Assembly (NCBI GenBank): GCA_018136815.1 | Contig: CM030937.1 | Location: 3,275,820 to 3,339,819 of the forward strand | Direction: 5' to 3' | Length of the DNA: 64,000 bases | Source: Isochrysis galbana | Taxonomy: Eukaryota; Haptophyta; Isochrysidales; Isochrysidaceae | In this document: positions 9,082 through 21,096 of the stretch, piece after piece | Position numbering within the stretch: the first letter of the stretch is position 1 | Layout of the letters: the number at the start of each line of letters is the position of its first letter | The notes under the pieces: generated by a model | What the model was told of the DNA's origin: nothing | The model's input: only the letters and a program-made list of their open reading frames with translations | Databases searched by the model: none | Program-made: the position numbers and the translations under genes

Positions 9082-9468
9082 CGACCGAGAGGCTGCAACC
9101 TCAGGTTTGGTTGTTTTTTTCACAAATGCCCCCGTGAATAGGATATAAAAAAATTCAAGACCCCCCCCTCCCCCCTCCCCCCCCCTCCGTACCCCGCCCC
9201 CCCCCCCCTGTTTCTTTGCCTCTCCTCTCGCGCCCATGCCCCTCCTCCGTCCAGTGGACAGTGCATCGGAGCTCGAGGCGGAGTGCGCACTTGCGCTCGC
9301 GCGCATGCACCAGGGCCCCTGGTGTCCACTGAGCGCCATGGGATGCCTGCACATGCGCACACCTACCGCCATCCTGGCAGAAACCCAGCGCTGCTGCTAG
9401 AATTGTATAAGGTGTAGAAAAAGGCAATGCGGGGGGCTAAAAAAAGGGAACCTCAAGTTGGACCCTCT
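9082..9468. mobile_element. Short terminal-inverted-repeat insertion, about 390 bp
   Basis: The left end CGAGAGGCTGCAACCTCAGG is an imperfect reverse complement of the right end (CGAGAGGGTCCAACTTGAGG on the minus strand). The insertion interrupts the dispersed repeat between GTCGACC and GGCAGGGGCG, adjacent in intact copies. No clear TSD is left. A related motif (GAGAAGGTGCAAC) occurs at about 19328 and 24218. No coding capacity; likely a MITE, superfamily not assigned. Confidence 0.55.
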
Positions 9469-9655
9469 CGGCAGGGGCGCGGAGCGCCAGCGAGGGAGAG
9501 ACAGGAGGGGCCAGGGCCATGCCCCAGCCTCACCTGCCCCCTGAGCTGTGCTCCCAGGCCCCTACAGGCCACCTGGGGACCTGAAGAGGGGCCGCAAGCG
9601 CGCGCCATGGGCCCCCGCCGCAGGGAAGAGAGGAGGGCAAAAGGGAAGAGGGAGG

Positions 9656-10621
9656 CAAGGCTAGGAATCAGTTATTATACGAGTTAACCAGTTAACTATA
9701 TTAATCACTATTAATCGGCAGTTTCAAAACCCCCTTTGATTAATCATCAAGTTTCTGGAAACTCAAACCCTAGTTAACTAGTTCATCACACTGAGTTTTG
9801 AGCGCCCATTCAGTGTGTTAGTGTGTTGCGGGTAAAGAATGGGGGTTGCTCATTTCCCCTTGTACATTTCCCCTGCCGTTAGGTCTTCCCGCGTGGCTCC
9901 CTCGCCGTCGCCACGCCTCGATGCCCCCCCTCCCCGCATTGCGTTTTCTCCCGCCATTAGGATTCTCCGCGTGACTCCCTCTCTGTTGTCACGCTCCGAC
10001 GCCCCCTCCCCGCATCGCCCGTCAGGCCGTTAGGTTCGTCTCCCCTCCCCCTCCCCGCGGGGGTCTCCCCTCCTCTCTCCCCTCCCTGTCCAGAACGCTT
10101 GCCGCCTATCTTTTCTTGCCGCCTACTGCGGCCCGCTTTTCCTATATTCATATATTCATATGTATAGCTAGAAACTAGAAATGATGAAATGAGATTTATT
10201 TGTTCTTCTACTCGTACTCTATTTACTATTTAGTACATATACAAACAAGGCATACATACATTCTAGTGTTCACTGTTCTACTAACTAGTTCTACGGGGAG
10301 CGGAGGCTATAAGAGGTGATACATGAAGTCATGAAAGAGGCGAGGTTGTTGATGAGGGTGCGAGGCTTGACGGCGAAGGGCACGAGGCCAAGAGGACTAT
10401 GGTAGACTACAGGTACAAGGTACAGGTACGTACATCGATTAATAGATAGGGTGTTAAGTGTTAATCACCCTATTAATCAGGGGTTTTAAAACTCCGATGG
10501 CAACCAGTAAATAAGCAGTTAATAGGCAGTTTCAAAACCCCTCCGATTAATCATCGGCAGTTTTGAAACTACTAATCAGCAGTTTTGAAAACTACCCTAT
10601 TAATCGCGATTCCTAGCCTTG
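9656..10621. mobile_element. hAT-type MITE, 966 bp, with 8-bp target-site duplication
   Basis: Perfect 14-bp terminal inverted repeats CAAGGCTAGGAATC (9656-9669) and its reverse complement (10608-10621) are flanked by the 8-bp duplication GAGGGAGG (9648-9655 and 10622-10629). Removing one TSD copy plus the element restores the sequence of the uninterrupted repeat near 60605. An 8-bp TSD with termini starting CA fits the hAT superfamily. Subterminal direct repeats (GGCAGTTTCAAAACCCC, GATTAATCATC) recur at both ends, as expected for transposase-binding sites. No transposase ORF; an internal ~75-bp imperfect duplication lies near 9880-10020. Confidence 0.9.
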
Positions 10622-10960
10622 GAGGGAGGGGAGGGGGGAGCGGCAGCTCTCCCCTCCGGCAGTGACGTGTCTTCTCGCCCTGTTTGGGTAAGAGTAAGAG
10701 AAGACGGGGGCGCCAGAGCCAGGAGGGAACGGCCGCGGCTCGCCGCGGCCACTCGTTTCGGCGAGAGAGATCAGCGCTTCTGGGCTCCTATTTCACGAGT
10801 GCCCCCCCCCCCCCCCCCCCCCCCCGCGTCGTTATTACCCGAAAGGGGGTTTCCCCAGCGTGGACTCGAGTAGAGGACGTGCTGGGGTGCGCGGGGTCGG
10901 TGCTTGCATTGATGGGAGGACGAACATCGAGGGGGGGAGGAGGTGGAAAATAGTGGTTAA

Positions 10961-11300
10961 AAAGGGTGGGTGACCGGGCTACGTATACGTGCATTAGTCC
11001 ACCGCCCTAGCCGATATAATAGTTAGTCTATTCAGCAGAACAAGTCAGCGACGCGCCTCATAATAAAAATGATTTCTAGTCATACTTCATAGATGATATG
11101 TAGAAACAAAACTTTCGCCTGGTCCTCTTTCGACGGAACGCGACGTTTGGCGCATGGCTCGTCCGGTGTGTGGGGCTAGAGTATAGGGATGCTAGCCAAC
11201 AAGATCTTCTACAAGACTACAATTCACAACTCTACTCCTAGTACGCCTGGTTGGGGGGGGGGGAGAAGAAGGGGGAGGGGAGAGGCGGAGTTGGCGCCGA
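10961..11300. other. Upstream region of the MUN-domain gene
   Basis: Contains an LTR-like fragment (about 11145-11235) that ends about 65 bp before the start codon. Otherwise AT-richer spacer without genes. Confidence 0.4.
11120..11235 (+). repeat. LTR fragment reading toward the MUN-domain gene
   Basis: On the plus strand it matches the LTR found in minus orientation at 51360-51525 and 22051-22211 (shared GGCTCGTCCGGTGT, GGGATGCTAGCCAACAAGA, ACAAGACTACAATT). Its first part, TGGTCCTCTTTCGACGGAAC, recurs at about 19780-19805. Confidence 0.6.
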
Positions 11301-14300
11301 ATGGCGGGGCGCGAGCACCTGCTGCGATGGGCCGAGGTGGCAGAGCGGGCAGAGGCGACGGAGGGCGGAGAGGAGGAAGGGCTTCCGTACCGCGAGGGTG
11401 GTTGCTGGCCCCTCCACGAGCGTCAGAGGCGTCTGCTCGCCTATGAGACCTTTCTGCTCCACCTGGTGCCGAAGGCAGCCGGGAGATGCACTCCGGCGCT
11501 ACCAGCACCTGGGGCGGCTGGGGCGGCTGGGGCGGCTGCGGCGGCGGGGGCGGCGGGGGCGGCGGGGGCGGCGGGGGCGGCGGGGGCGGCTGGGGCGGCT
11601 GGGGCGGCGGGGGCGGCGGGGGCGGCGGGGGCGGTGGACGTGGCACGACGGCTGCCGGAGGAGGCGGCCGCGGAAGTTAAGGCCGTCGGTGCGCTCCCAG
11701 TCGCGGGCGCCAGCGAGCAGGGCCCCAACGCTATCGCAGCATCGACAGATGCTGAGCTCCAGCTCGACCTGTCTTTGGACCTCCAGATTGACGAAGCCAG
11801 CTGCGAGGCAATTGCGGACGAGCTCTCGTCCGCCGTCACGGCAGCCATGTACCGAAAGCCGGAGGCAGACCACCTGACGTCGCTCCTCTCCCAGAGCGGC
11901 AACCTTCAGGTTGCGAGCGTCCCCGCACTAGATGTTCGCATTTCGCCTAATGTTCCGGGAACAGAGCTCAGCCGTAGCGTGAGCAATGGCCGAGCCCACG
12001 TCAGCAACTATTCCATCGAGGGGGTGGCTCGCACTGGCGAGATTCCTGACGAAGGAGTCGATTTCCCGTCCGGCGAAGCCTCGGGCGGCTCCGAAATCCA
12101 ACGCTTGATCGTCGAAGCGGTGGAAAAGTGGGGACAGCCGAATGTTGGAAGGATGCAATCCGTTGGCGGCTCCTTGCCGTTGCCGCCACGCTCTACCCGT
12201 AGCTCGGCCGGAGAAGCCAGCACCTCCTCGTCCTCCATGCCGGCACATTTGTACGATACCTTTCGGCGCGCGTCGCCCTCCACGAGCCGAAGGGCTGTGG
12301 ACGGCGTCGGGCAGGCAAATGCAGAACTGCGGCCCCGGCAGAGAGGCAGCAGGGCTACTTCTTGTACGGTTCGTTTGGTGGAATTATCGAGTGTGCGAGA
12401 GGTGCGCTCTCGCCTGCGCATAAGTAGCATTGAGGGCGCACGCTTGGCGAGACTGCTGCGACTACCGCCTCCTCCTCCTGGATGGATGGTTGGGTCGCCC
12501 GATGAGGCGGGATTGGGCCAAGTGCGGATCTCCCCGGCGGGCAGGGTGGAGCTGCAACACCCGCGGACATGTGACAACTTCCCAAGGAGGAGTGCGAATG
12601 GTGTGGAGAACATTGATGATGAGGATGGCTACGGCGCTTTGTCAATGCCCGCTTGGAGGGAAGTCATCGGTGGTTTGCCCCCTACGGCTTCTCGCTCTAC
12701 CTCCACGTGCAGCCTGCACGAGAGCGACCATTTCCAAGCAAGCAGTCTAGGCTCAGGCAGAGGCGCTTGTGCAAGAGAGGGCGTGCCCGCAAGTAACTCT
12801 AGCGCAAGCCTTTCGTCTTCTCGTGTGCAGGACGCGGGTGAGCTCTCCGACCCTTTGCCTATGGACCGACTGGCGTACGTAGAGCCCAGTGAGGCCCTCT
12901 TCAGCGATGTACAGCGTTTCGTCCCCTACCGGTTGCTATTGCTACAAATGTTGTCTCCTGCGCACTTCGGAGGGAAGTTTATGGCATATCGGGACTTTGC
13001 GGAGCGGCAGCTGGCCGCCTTTTGCACGGGGCTATTGGCGGCGATCTGGGCCGCTCCAAATGATGCTGTGTGGGAGGTGGCAGTCGGTGATGAGCTGTTA
13101 CATGAACCGAATACCCACGGAAGCGGTGGAGAGACTCCGCGGCGAGGGCCCCAGAATGGTAAGAGAGCAGTTGGAGCCCGTAACACGCCCGGCGGGTCCG
13201 CAGTTAGTTTACGCCGGGTCGGCCGGGTGGAGCTCGAGTCGATCATTCTCCGTTTGGGGAGGGATGAGGCGATGGCAGCCCTCACACAACAAATCGAGAG
13301 GCCGACCCGAGACAGCGCCGGGCATGCGGCGTGCATCTCTGGTACCGGCTTGCAGGATGGTGGCGGCGGCGACTCCCTCCGAAGCAGCGGTTTTGAAGAG
13401 GAGGTCTCGGGCTTCCAGCAGGCATTGCGCAGGCTCAACACGCTTGCGTGGACCATCTTTGGCAGGTGGGTAGGAGCGACAGCAAGCTGTTCTCATGCAT
13501 CTAACAGAGGATACGAGCGTTCCGTTAAATCATTGCGATCCCGCGGCCGCTATGATTGGTCTGTTCTTCAACCCCTCACCCCCACCCCACCCCACCCGCA
13601 GCCTTGGCAGTGCGTTGCCTTCCGTCCCTGCGCCCGAGTCTACTCTGCCATATTTCTATCCGGTCAACATCGCTCTCTATCAGCCATTGGTAGCGGCTCT
13701 CTTCGAGGAGAACGATGGGCGGCCTCTACAGCAAGGAGACATCGCCGCCATCGTTGAAGGCGGACTTGCAAGCGTACGAGAGGGCTTGGCGATCTCACGT
13801 CACCAGCATTTGCTGTGCGTCTTGCAGAGAGTCTTCGAGGCGTGGCTTGCAGCTGCGCAGACTCCTACGAACGAATCGAGCGATGCGGATGCGATGCCGC
13901 TGATTCGCTCGGCCGAGGCAAGTGAAGAGGCTGATGCAGTCGCATCTAGTGATGACACCACTTGCAGGCTCGAACTCTCCGTGGGTGTCGCAGAGGCTGC
14001 GGGGGCGCTTCGTCTGTATCTGCGTCAGCAGCACGATGCTGGCACCACCTGGAGCGAGGCGGATACGGCAGACCACTGCACCGTGCTCCCGTCGGTTATG
14101 CGTTTTCTGCACTCACTCTTGAGCGACTACCACTGTGTCTTCGGGCGCGGTGGGCCATTACAGCTGCCGCCTACCGCGATCACAGCGATCGTCAATGCTT
14201 ACTTTGAGCTGCTTGCGGTGGCGCACGAGCACGCCCCACACATAAATGTTGCGTGGGCCAAAGCAAGGACGGACATCGGCGGCGTGGAACAGGCTTGCGG

Positions 14301-17300
14301 AGACAGCAAGCGCGTGGGTATTCCACCTGAATTCTTCTTCTTGTCGCCAGAAGAAATGCTCGACGAAACCGTGAGGGCAGCGATAAGAGCGGATGGAAGG
14401 TCGGCCTCACTGCATGGTGACGACGGCACTAGCTCGTCATCAGATTGCGCCGAGAACGAATTCTCACGCGCCTCGATCTCTCCCGTGGCCATCCAGGCGA
14501 AACTGGAGAAGGCGCAGGCTCAGCTCTCGGGCGGGGCGAAAGTGCTCGCAGCGTTATTATCGCGGACGCCTGCAGAAGTACGAAACGACCCGCGTATTGT
14601 CCAGGTGCTCGGAGGGCCAGCATCGCTCCCGCTGCAACCCACGGCCACCGTTCGTGGGGCTATTGTCCCAACCACCGAGTCGGATGCGACCGCTACCCTT
14701 GGCAACGGATCCGACCGCGGTGAGGCACCTCTCTCGGCGCGTATCCCTTCAGATGAAGTGTTAACTTTGCAGGCAGATGCGCTGACACTCATACGCGCAG
14801 GTCACAAGGCAAACGGTGAGAATGACACGGCGAAGGCGCTCGTGTGCTTCGAGGCTGCTTTCGTTCTCTCCCCTCAGGTGAAACTGCTATGGGAAGCACT
14901 CGGCACAAGGGGATAAGAGCCGGGTGCCGACAGCTGATTTGGAGAAGAGGAGATAAGAAGACCCCAGAGCCCCTCTTCATACCCGCTCCTCTCCCACTCT
15001 GGCTGCCACCACGAACAGGTGCCCACACTCATTTCAGCTGCGAACATGCATCTAAAATCATCAGCATGTGCCGTTGCCATCGCCATGTACGAGTTCATTC
15101 TCAACGAGTCGTCGGTTCCCGAAATTTCTGATGGTAAGAGCGATGGTACGCTTGAGAAGAAGAGACGTGCAGCACTCAGTGGCCCGCTCAACCCTCGACA
15201 TCGAGCAATTGCGCAACGCAAACTCGAAGAGGCAAGGGAGCTAGCGAAGAATCTTGCTGCGACCGTGGATGCCCTCGCCATTGCCTACGAGGAAGCGGTT
15301 TCTGCCCAGGAGCAGGAGGAGAAAGATGCACACGAGGCGGCGGAGGCTGAGGCAGCCGTGGCGGCAGCATTAGTAGCTGCAGCAGAATCCGAAGATGCGC
15401 TTATTGAGAATCCACCAGCTCTCGTCGCGAAGCCGTCACCACCTCTGATCGACGATGCAGAAGTGTATCGGCTGCAAGAAGCCAGGGCGCGACGCCTTAT
15501 CCAGGCATCAGCGACTCGAAGGTGAGCTAGTTGTTCTACTTGAATGTCTCAGATCTTATAAATCGCCCAATGTATGGACGCAGGGATCAAGTCGGCCATG
15601 AATACCACCTCACCCCTTCGCACTCGTCTCAGGTGGGAGGCACACCTGAGTAATCTGAAACTGCATGAAAGCTTGCACACGTTGCAATCGTCGCAGATTG
15701 TCGCCCTTACAGAAGCTTTGTACGTGGACGTGATAGCCGAAGTTGGCGTCTTCTTCCCCGCCTTTGAGCCCTACCTCGTTCCGAGAGAGCTACCGGCCAC
15801 CGACAGCGCTACCAATATCGACATTTACGGGACCAGAGGAGAGAGTGCAGCTCAAGCTGGGAAGCATACGTCCTCGTCGTCGCCATGTATGGCCGCCTTG
15901 CGGTTGTGGAGTTCACGTTGGCGTGCGGTTTCATACACCTCATTAGAGCCGTTGTCAGAGGGGTCGCTCCCTGCTGCCGAGAAGATGGAGGCTCTAGGGG
16001 ACTGGGCCCCGCTGTGGCCTCCGCTAGAGAGCCTCAATCGGCTGCTGTCGGCGCATGGAGAGCCGATTTTGCTAGATGTACACGCAATTGTGGAGCCGCT
16101 CATGCATGAGTACATCGCAAATCTCACGACTAGGTGCGGTGACCGAGCAGGCGGACAATATTCGATCGCGGCGTTGGTTACCCTGAAACAGCCGACCCTC
16201 GCTATTCCACCGTGCCGGTGCCTTCGCCTGCATTCGCATTCGCATCCGCCACCCATCTTGTATGTCTACTTCCCCTATGCAGATTCGATGTGGAGTTGGA
16301 GGCCGCGTGGTCTAGAGAGCGATGGGCCCCGCAAGCTATTTCTGAAGGACAACGCCATGCAACTGTTGTGTGGGACATGTTCTCACTCTTCTCCTCGTCG
16401 CTCGAAGTATTTTTTGAGCAAGGTGAGCCAACATCCTCAGGAACTGTCAAGACTCGACACACATATTTGCACCTTGCTCGCGAACGCGACCACGCCTCGT
16501 TACTCTCGCGATAGCATTGTACAAACGCAACGCGCAACTCTTTCTCCCACAGCGATTGTCAAACCCCTCCTTCCATATTCGGGCAGCTCGTAGCGGCGGT
16601 CCAATGCGAGCACAATGGGTAGAAACTGTAGCTGAGCGGTGTTTTTTCATCCTCAACAAGTTCTTGAATCGGATGCGCCAAGACCTTGGCTCTGACGCAG
16701 CGCTTCTCCCTCCGAAGCCGGCATATCCAGAGCTCCAGGTGCGTAGTGGCATGCGCCGGCTCACTGACGGTAGAAGTCAGGCGCACGCATGAACCGCCTT
16801 CCCCCCGCCGCCCCAATCCTCTTGCTCTATTTCCAACTTGTCCCTTCAGGATCTTGGCGGGTTGACTAAAGGTCTCGCTACGGGCCTGAAGGCGCTTTTG
16901 CGCCGGGGGTCTGTACGCGATGCGCAGGCTACCGTCTCTGCGATCTGTGTACGCATTCATTCTCTATCATTTTGCCTAGAGCAGGTGTGTGTATGGCTCA
17001 TGTCCACTTAACCATGGTCTTGACACAACGACCTTGTAAGTTCTTTGCCGCAAAGGGATGGAAGTAGTGTGGGCATCCCGCAACCTCACAACCTCTCACT
17101 TGTTACCTTCTGCAGCTGCGTCATTTATCAGCATCGATAGACGCCTCGTGGAAGGCTCTACTAAAACGGCGCGCTGCGGACGGCGACACTGTTGCAGCTG
17201 CAGAGCTTCCACCTCGCACCATCTTCCACGAGGGTGCACCGGAAGCAGTGGCGGCTTGCTGTGAAGAACTATGCTGGTTTCTGGGCGCCAAGGTGAGATG

Positions 17301-18890
17301 ACATTGCCATGGCGCCCGGGGGCGTCGCGCGTCTTCACCGCCTTTGTCCTGCGCTAGGGATCTTGCGCTTCGCCTTTCATTCGGCTGCGCCTCTATTGGT
17401 ACCCACACTGAGAAAATCTGTGTTGACCAAAAACTCTTCTTCTGAATTTTGCCTTATTAGGTGGTCTACGACGATTTACGCGAGGTGATATTCGAGTCGC
17501 TCTACTGCCGTGAGCGTGATGTTTCTGGGAAGGCCGATCCCAAGATCCCGCTCCGGCCGACCCTTTCGTCAATGTCGTCTCCTGCCATTACTTCAGTTGC
17601 AGACTCTGTCGGAGACGCCTCAGCCGCCATGCCAGTGACTACCGCTGAGCGTTTGCCGCTTCTTGTCGATTTACTCGAGCAAGTCCTTGTTGCACTGAAT
17701 GACGACTTGCTCCCGTCCTCTTCTCCCCTCCCATCAGCTCCGAATACAAAGGCCAGCGCATACACCAAGGCCACCGCTGAGTGCCCCTCATCTAGTGCTC
17801 CTCCCGCCGACTCTTCGTGTGATGTAGCTGTGGAGCGGGCGCCAAACTATGCGAATACTCTTCGCGATGCGGCTGTTCGTGGCGTGATGGTCGCTCTGGT
17901 TCAGGCACTTGAACAAGTTCTACTCGACGGGGGTCCACGACGTGTGTTTTGCTCGGCGGATGGGCCACTTTTGATGGAAGATGTCAAGCTTGTGCGTGAG
18001 TTCTTCATTGCGAGGGACGAGGTGAGGCCAGTGCACTTCCTTCCTCTAAATTGACATCAAGGCGACGGGAAGCCCCCTCCGCCACGTTGTAGATCTCCGA
18101 CATCCCTACCCATCACTAGCGCTTGTCTGCCTTTCGTCCTCGCTGAGGAGGGCGATCGCTCACGTGGTCTCCTCCCCAGCAGGCAGGAGTGCCCCATGGT
18201 TTGGACGAGTCGGAGGTACTTAGAACCACCAAACGACTTGAGCATCTCGTCATGCTGATGCACCTCCCGACGGGCGACCTGATCTCGCGTTTCTTGAACC
18301 CGCAAGATCACCTCCCCGATCACCATTCATCAGAGGCGCTCACTCGCGCCAATCTTGCTCGAGTGCTCCTTCATCGTGCAGCTGCCGATCCGCACGCAAA
18401 AAACTTTGTCTATACCCACCGCGCTTGGCTTGGACGTGTGCTTAGCCGCGTGGACATAGGAAGTGAGTCGGTTCGAGAGCGGTGCTTTGGCGTGGCCTCC
18501 CGGCATCCGCTCGCAAGCCCGCTTCCAAGCCCCGTCATCGAACCTGTGCCACAACTAGCAGCGCATTCGGCGAGCCCAAACGCTTCTTGCGTGCATGCCA
18601 CCATCTTTTCCGCGAGTCCAGTCGCTCGCATTGTTGATGCGGGTGCGAAGGATGTAGATGATCATACAGATTGCGTCTACCTTCATTCTCCTTCGAACCA
18701 GCGTCAAATACGCGATGCATCGCCATCTTCAGTCGCGCGAAGCCTAGTGGAGGATAGCGACGACCCATTCGACACTCCATACGCCGCGGTGCTCACTCAT
18801 TCACCTGCACTTCAGGAGGAATGGGCGATGGTGGATGATCACGAGCCAAGACCTGCGCTCAGCAGCGACGTCATCACACAATCTTTTTGA
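11301..18890 (+). CDS. MUN-domain (UNC-13/PATROL1-like) protein, ten exons, about 2129 aa
   Basis: Exons 11301-13465, 13602-14877, 15019-15521, 15633-16133, 16283-16422, 16515-16738, 16850-16984, 17116-17292, 17461-18021 and 18183-18890. All introns are GT-AG and phases match to a whole number of codons. The C-terminal part carries the diagnostic block of the plant DUF810/PATROL1 and Munc13 MUN region: CCEELCWFLGAK, YDDLREVIFESLY, LEQVLLDGGPRRVF, KLVREFFIARDE and GVPHGLDESEV. Family proteins promote vesicle priming or tethering and SNARE-dependent exocytosis. A Gly-Ala-rich tract (encoded 11510-11635) follows the N-terminus, and a TPR-like helix pair (ALVCFEAAFVLSP, then ANMHLKSSACAVAIAMYEFI) spans the exon 2-3 junction. 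It lacks visible C2 or C1 domains. The N-terminal exon is weakly conserved and serine-rich. Confidence 0.85.
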
Positions 18891-20065
18891 AGCGGTTGGT
18901 GTTTTTCAGTCCGTGGAATGTATCGGTTCGCAACGAGAGTCGGCAATGACTTGCGATTACCTTACGTCATGCACAGTGGCCATTTGCGTGTGGCCGCAAG
19001 TCAAATATGCGCCCTATGACCCCATGGCGAGGTCTCCCCATTCGTTCGTGATGCAACTCGACCAATATGGCTACGAGGCCCGCACTGCCCCCCTTGCGCA
19101 GGCAATGAAAATAAAAAACTTATTAACATTCTCGCCACGCGCGCGCCCTTGACTCTCTAGCTTGCACCCACCCACGCCCGCCCCCTTTCCACTCCCTTTT
19201 CCTGCCTTGCGGCGCGTCCCTCGTGCTCTACTTAGGGGCTCGTTTCGGGTTTCTAGTGGCAGGCGGCGTGAGCCAGCCCCCCCGATGATCTAGTTTCCTC
19301 CTGCGCGCGCCATCGGGCAACTGAGAAGGTGCAACTCGAGGGTTCCCTTTTTTGTTACACCCTTTCCGTCTATTTAGGTACAATAATTTTTGTTGACCCC
19401 TAACTTAGACACTATTCTCTTCCGCACACAATATCGATATTTATCTTGGTATTCGATGATGGGGATAAGTATGAAACGTATAATAAGGAATATGAATACA
19501 AGAAGAGCGATAACGATAACCCCGAGAATAGCAAATACCAAAGTTTGAAAAGTTGGCATGCACACCTATTAGGGGTGCAACAAAAAAAGGTATTACGCAC
19601 TCCGTTGCGTTCCATTCCAAGTTTCATCAGTGTCGAACAACAAAATAAAATACGCCGAATTCTAATTGCACACGATGCCGTCTGACAGGCGCCGTGGCCT
19701 ATTTAAAGGTATTCTAATTATACTCGATATATTCGTACTTTGCCCTTAATTTAAACAGATATAAAAATAAAAGTTTCACATGGTCCTCTTTCGACGGAAC
19801 GCGACCTAACAAGGTGGGAAATGCGCAATGCATAGTGGAGAGCGAACAAACTAACATCAATGCCTCGTGCCGTGGCCACCAAAACAATGTTGGTGTCGAT
19901 CCGTGCCGATGTCATCATCCTACCAGGCGCAGAGGTTGAACCTCACGACTCCTCTCTGTTGTCTTCCCCAATAGTACTACTACTCTCAATAGTCAATAGG
20001 CGAATATACAACCAAGCCTGCTTCATGGATAGAAATGCGCTCCTTGTTGTAGGCTGATTTCCTCC
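18891..20065. other. Intergenic region with AT-rich island
   Basis: Begins with an A-rich stretch (about 19105-19125) that may hold the polyadenylation signal of the MUN gene. It contains a candidate MITE (19346-19595), AT-rich sequence to 19780, and a 26-bp block shared with 11120-11144. Small ORFs on both strands look fortuitous. Confidence 0.4.
19346..19595. mobile_element. Candidate AT-rich MITE, about 250 bp
   Basis: The left end CCCTTTTTTGTTACACCCT is an imperfect inverted match to AGGGGTGCAACAAAAAAAGG near 19572-19591. The interior is much more AT-rich than its surroundings. No TSD was identified, so the assignment rests on termini and composition only. Confidence 0.4.
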
Positions 20066-20775
20066 TCATTGTCGCCTATGCGAGGAGGCGACAGGTGGCC
20101 TGTCAGATGCGATAGAAGCTGCGATATTGCGTAGTTTGTACATTTGCTCGCGAAACTCTGTGTCTGAATTTTTACGAAGACGGTGTGCTGTCGAAGGCTG
20201 GAAGTGAGGTAGGTCAACAACCGGTCGCCGGCGGAATCTGGGGAACGCAGGGCAAAAATGCACGTGAGCGACCAGGCATGCGGACCGTTTGACCAGTCCA
20301 TGCGGCGGGCCGATCTTGAGCTGAAGATGACAATCATCCCAGCGTTCTCACACCCTCAGAAACCATGGGCATGGCTAGGCACGCACTGCCATTGGTAGCA
20401 GGTCTCGAGCACATCTGCAGATTTGTCGGGCCCAATCTTTCCCGCACTGCGCATCTCTTCCATTTTGACCAGGGCCCGTAGAGCGACGCCGAATTCGGAG
20501 CGGAACTGCCGACGAGCCTCGGTGCTGTGACGCTCCTTATACTGAGTGCTCTGCACGTGCTGCTCCCAGTTGCTTCTTTGGAGCTTCCGCTCCTTCCGAA
20601 GCGTCGACTCCTTCGGGTTGGTGAGCCAAACCGCAACCGGATCGCTCAAGCTGGTCGATGTCGGGTTCGAGACAGTTTGTAGCTTGCGGGGCGGTAGAGA
20701 CCTTTGGGGAGGCGGGCTCGGCTCGGCTGTTCTTTCCGGGGGGCCGCTTCTCGCTCGGGGGTTGATGTCGCGCAT
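20066..20775 (-). CDS. Unknown small basic protein, two exons, about 186 aa
   Basis: Minus-strand exons 20775-20387 and 20237-20066 (GT-AG intron, donor GTGCGT, acceptor CCCCAG, phase 2) give an uninterrupted frame of whole codons from ATG to TGA. The N-terminus is Pro/Arg-rich; the middle is a charged helix (NPKESTLRKERKLQRSNWEQ) and the end is basic (REQMYKLRNIAASIASDRPP). No family recognised and no signal peptide or membrane segment. The model rests on splice-phase continuity only. Confidence 0.5.
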
Positions 20776-20829
20776 GACCGTTTCGAGCGAGGACTCAACA
20801 ACACAACAGGACGAAACTATTGAATTGCA

Positions 20830-21096
20830 TCACACGAAACTTTTTTGGCATTCACACTTAAGCACTACTGACTAGCTAGCCCGGGATGGATGTGTTTGCC
20901 TTGTGTAGGGATAATCTTATCTCTACCAGCACGCACAGCAAAGAATGGGATGGGAGGGTGGGAGAGCGAAAGCCGGGCTCGCTCGGCAGTTGGGCGGCTA
21001 TGAACGGCGGTTACTACAAAACCGAACATTCACACTTAACACTTAAGCACTACTGACTAGCTAGTAGCTAGCCCGGGATAGATGTGTTTGCCATCA
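20830..21096 (+). repeat. Direct repeat pair of about 60 bp
   Basis: CACTTAAGCACTACTGACTA followed by GCTAGCCCGGGAT and GATGTGTTTGCC occurs at about 20855-20901 and again at about 21040-21094, roughly 190 bp apart. The second copy has a small internal duplication (CTAGCTAGTAGCTAG). It lies upstream of the minus-strand gene and may be promoter-related or a local duplication. Confidence 0.6.

Larger units (their letters stand above)
9000..10960 (+). repeat. GC-rich dispersed repeat, split by two insertions
   Basis: Segments 9000-9081, 9469-9655 and 10622-10960 together match the continuous copies at about 49380-49950 and 60370-60880 (shared blocks CCCCCCAGCCAGCTCC, GCCCCAGCCTCACCTG, CGGCTCGCCGCGGCCACTCG). 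Those copies sit inside LINE-like elements that begin with the 5' hairpin, so this is an old 5'-truncated relative. Comparison with intact copies defines the two inserts at 9082-9468 and 9656-10621. A run of about 25 C lies near 10801-10825. Confidence 0.75.

Noticed and set aside
10801..10825. Very long C homopolymers here and near 28230, 46890 and 59625
   Set aside because: Could be biological, but lengths of such runs are unreliable in assemblies, so no function is inferred.
11224..11646. Long minus-strand proline-rich frame opposite the MUN-gene start
   Set aside because: It is the reverse complement of the GGC-rich tract encoding Gly-Ala repeats; no motif and no independent support.
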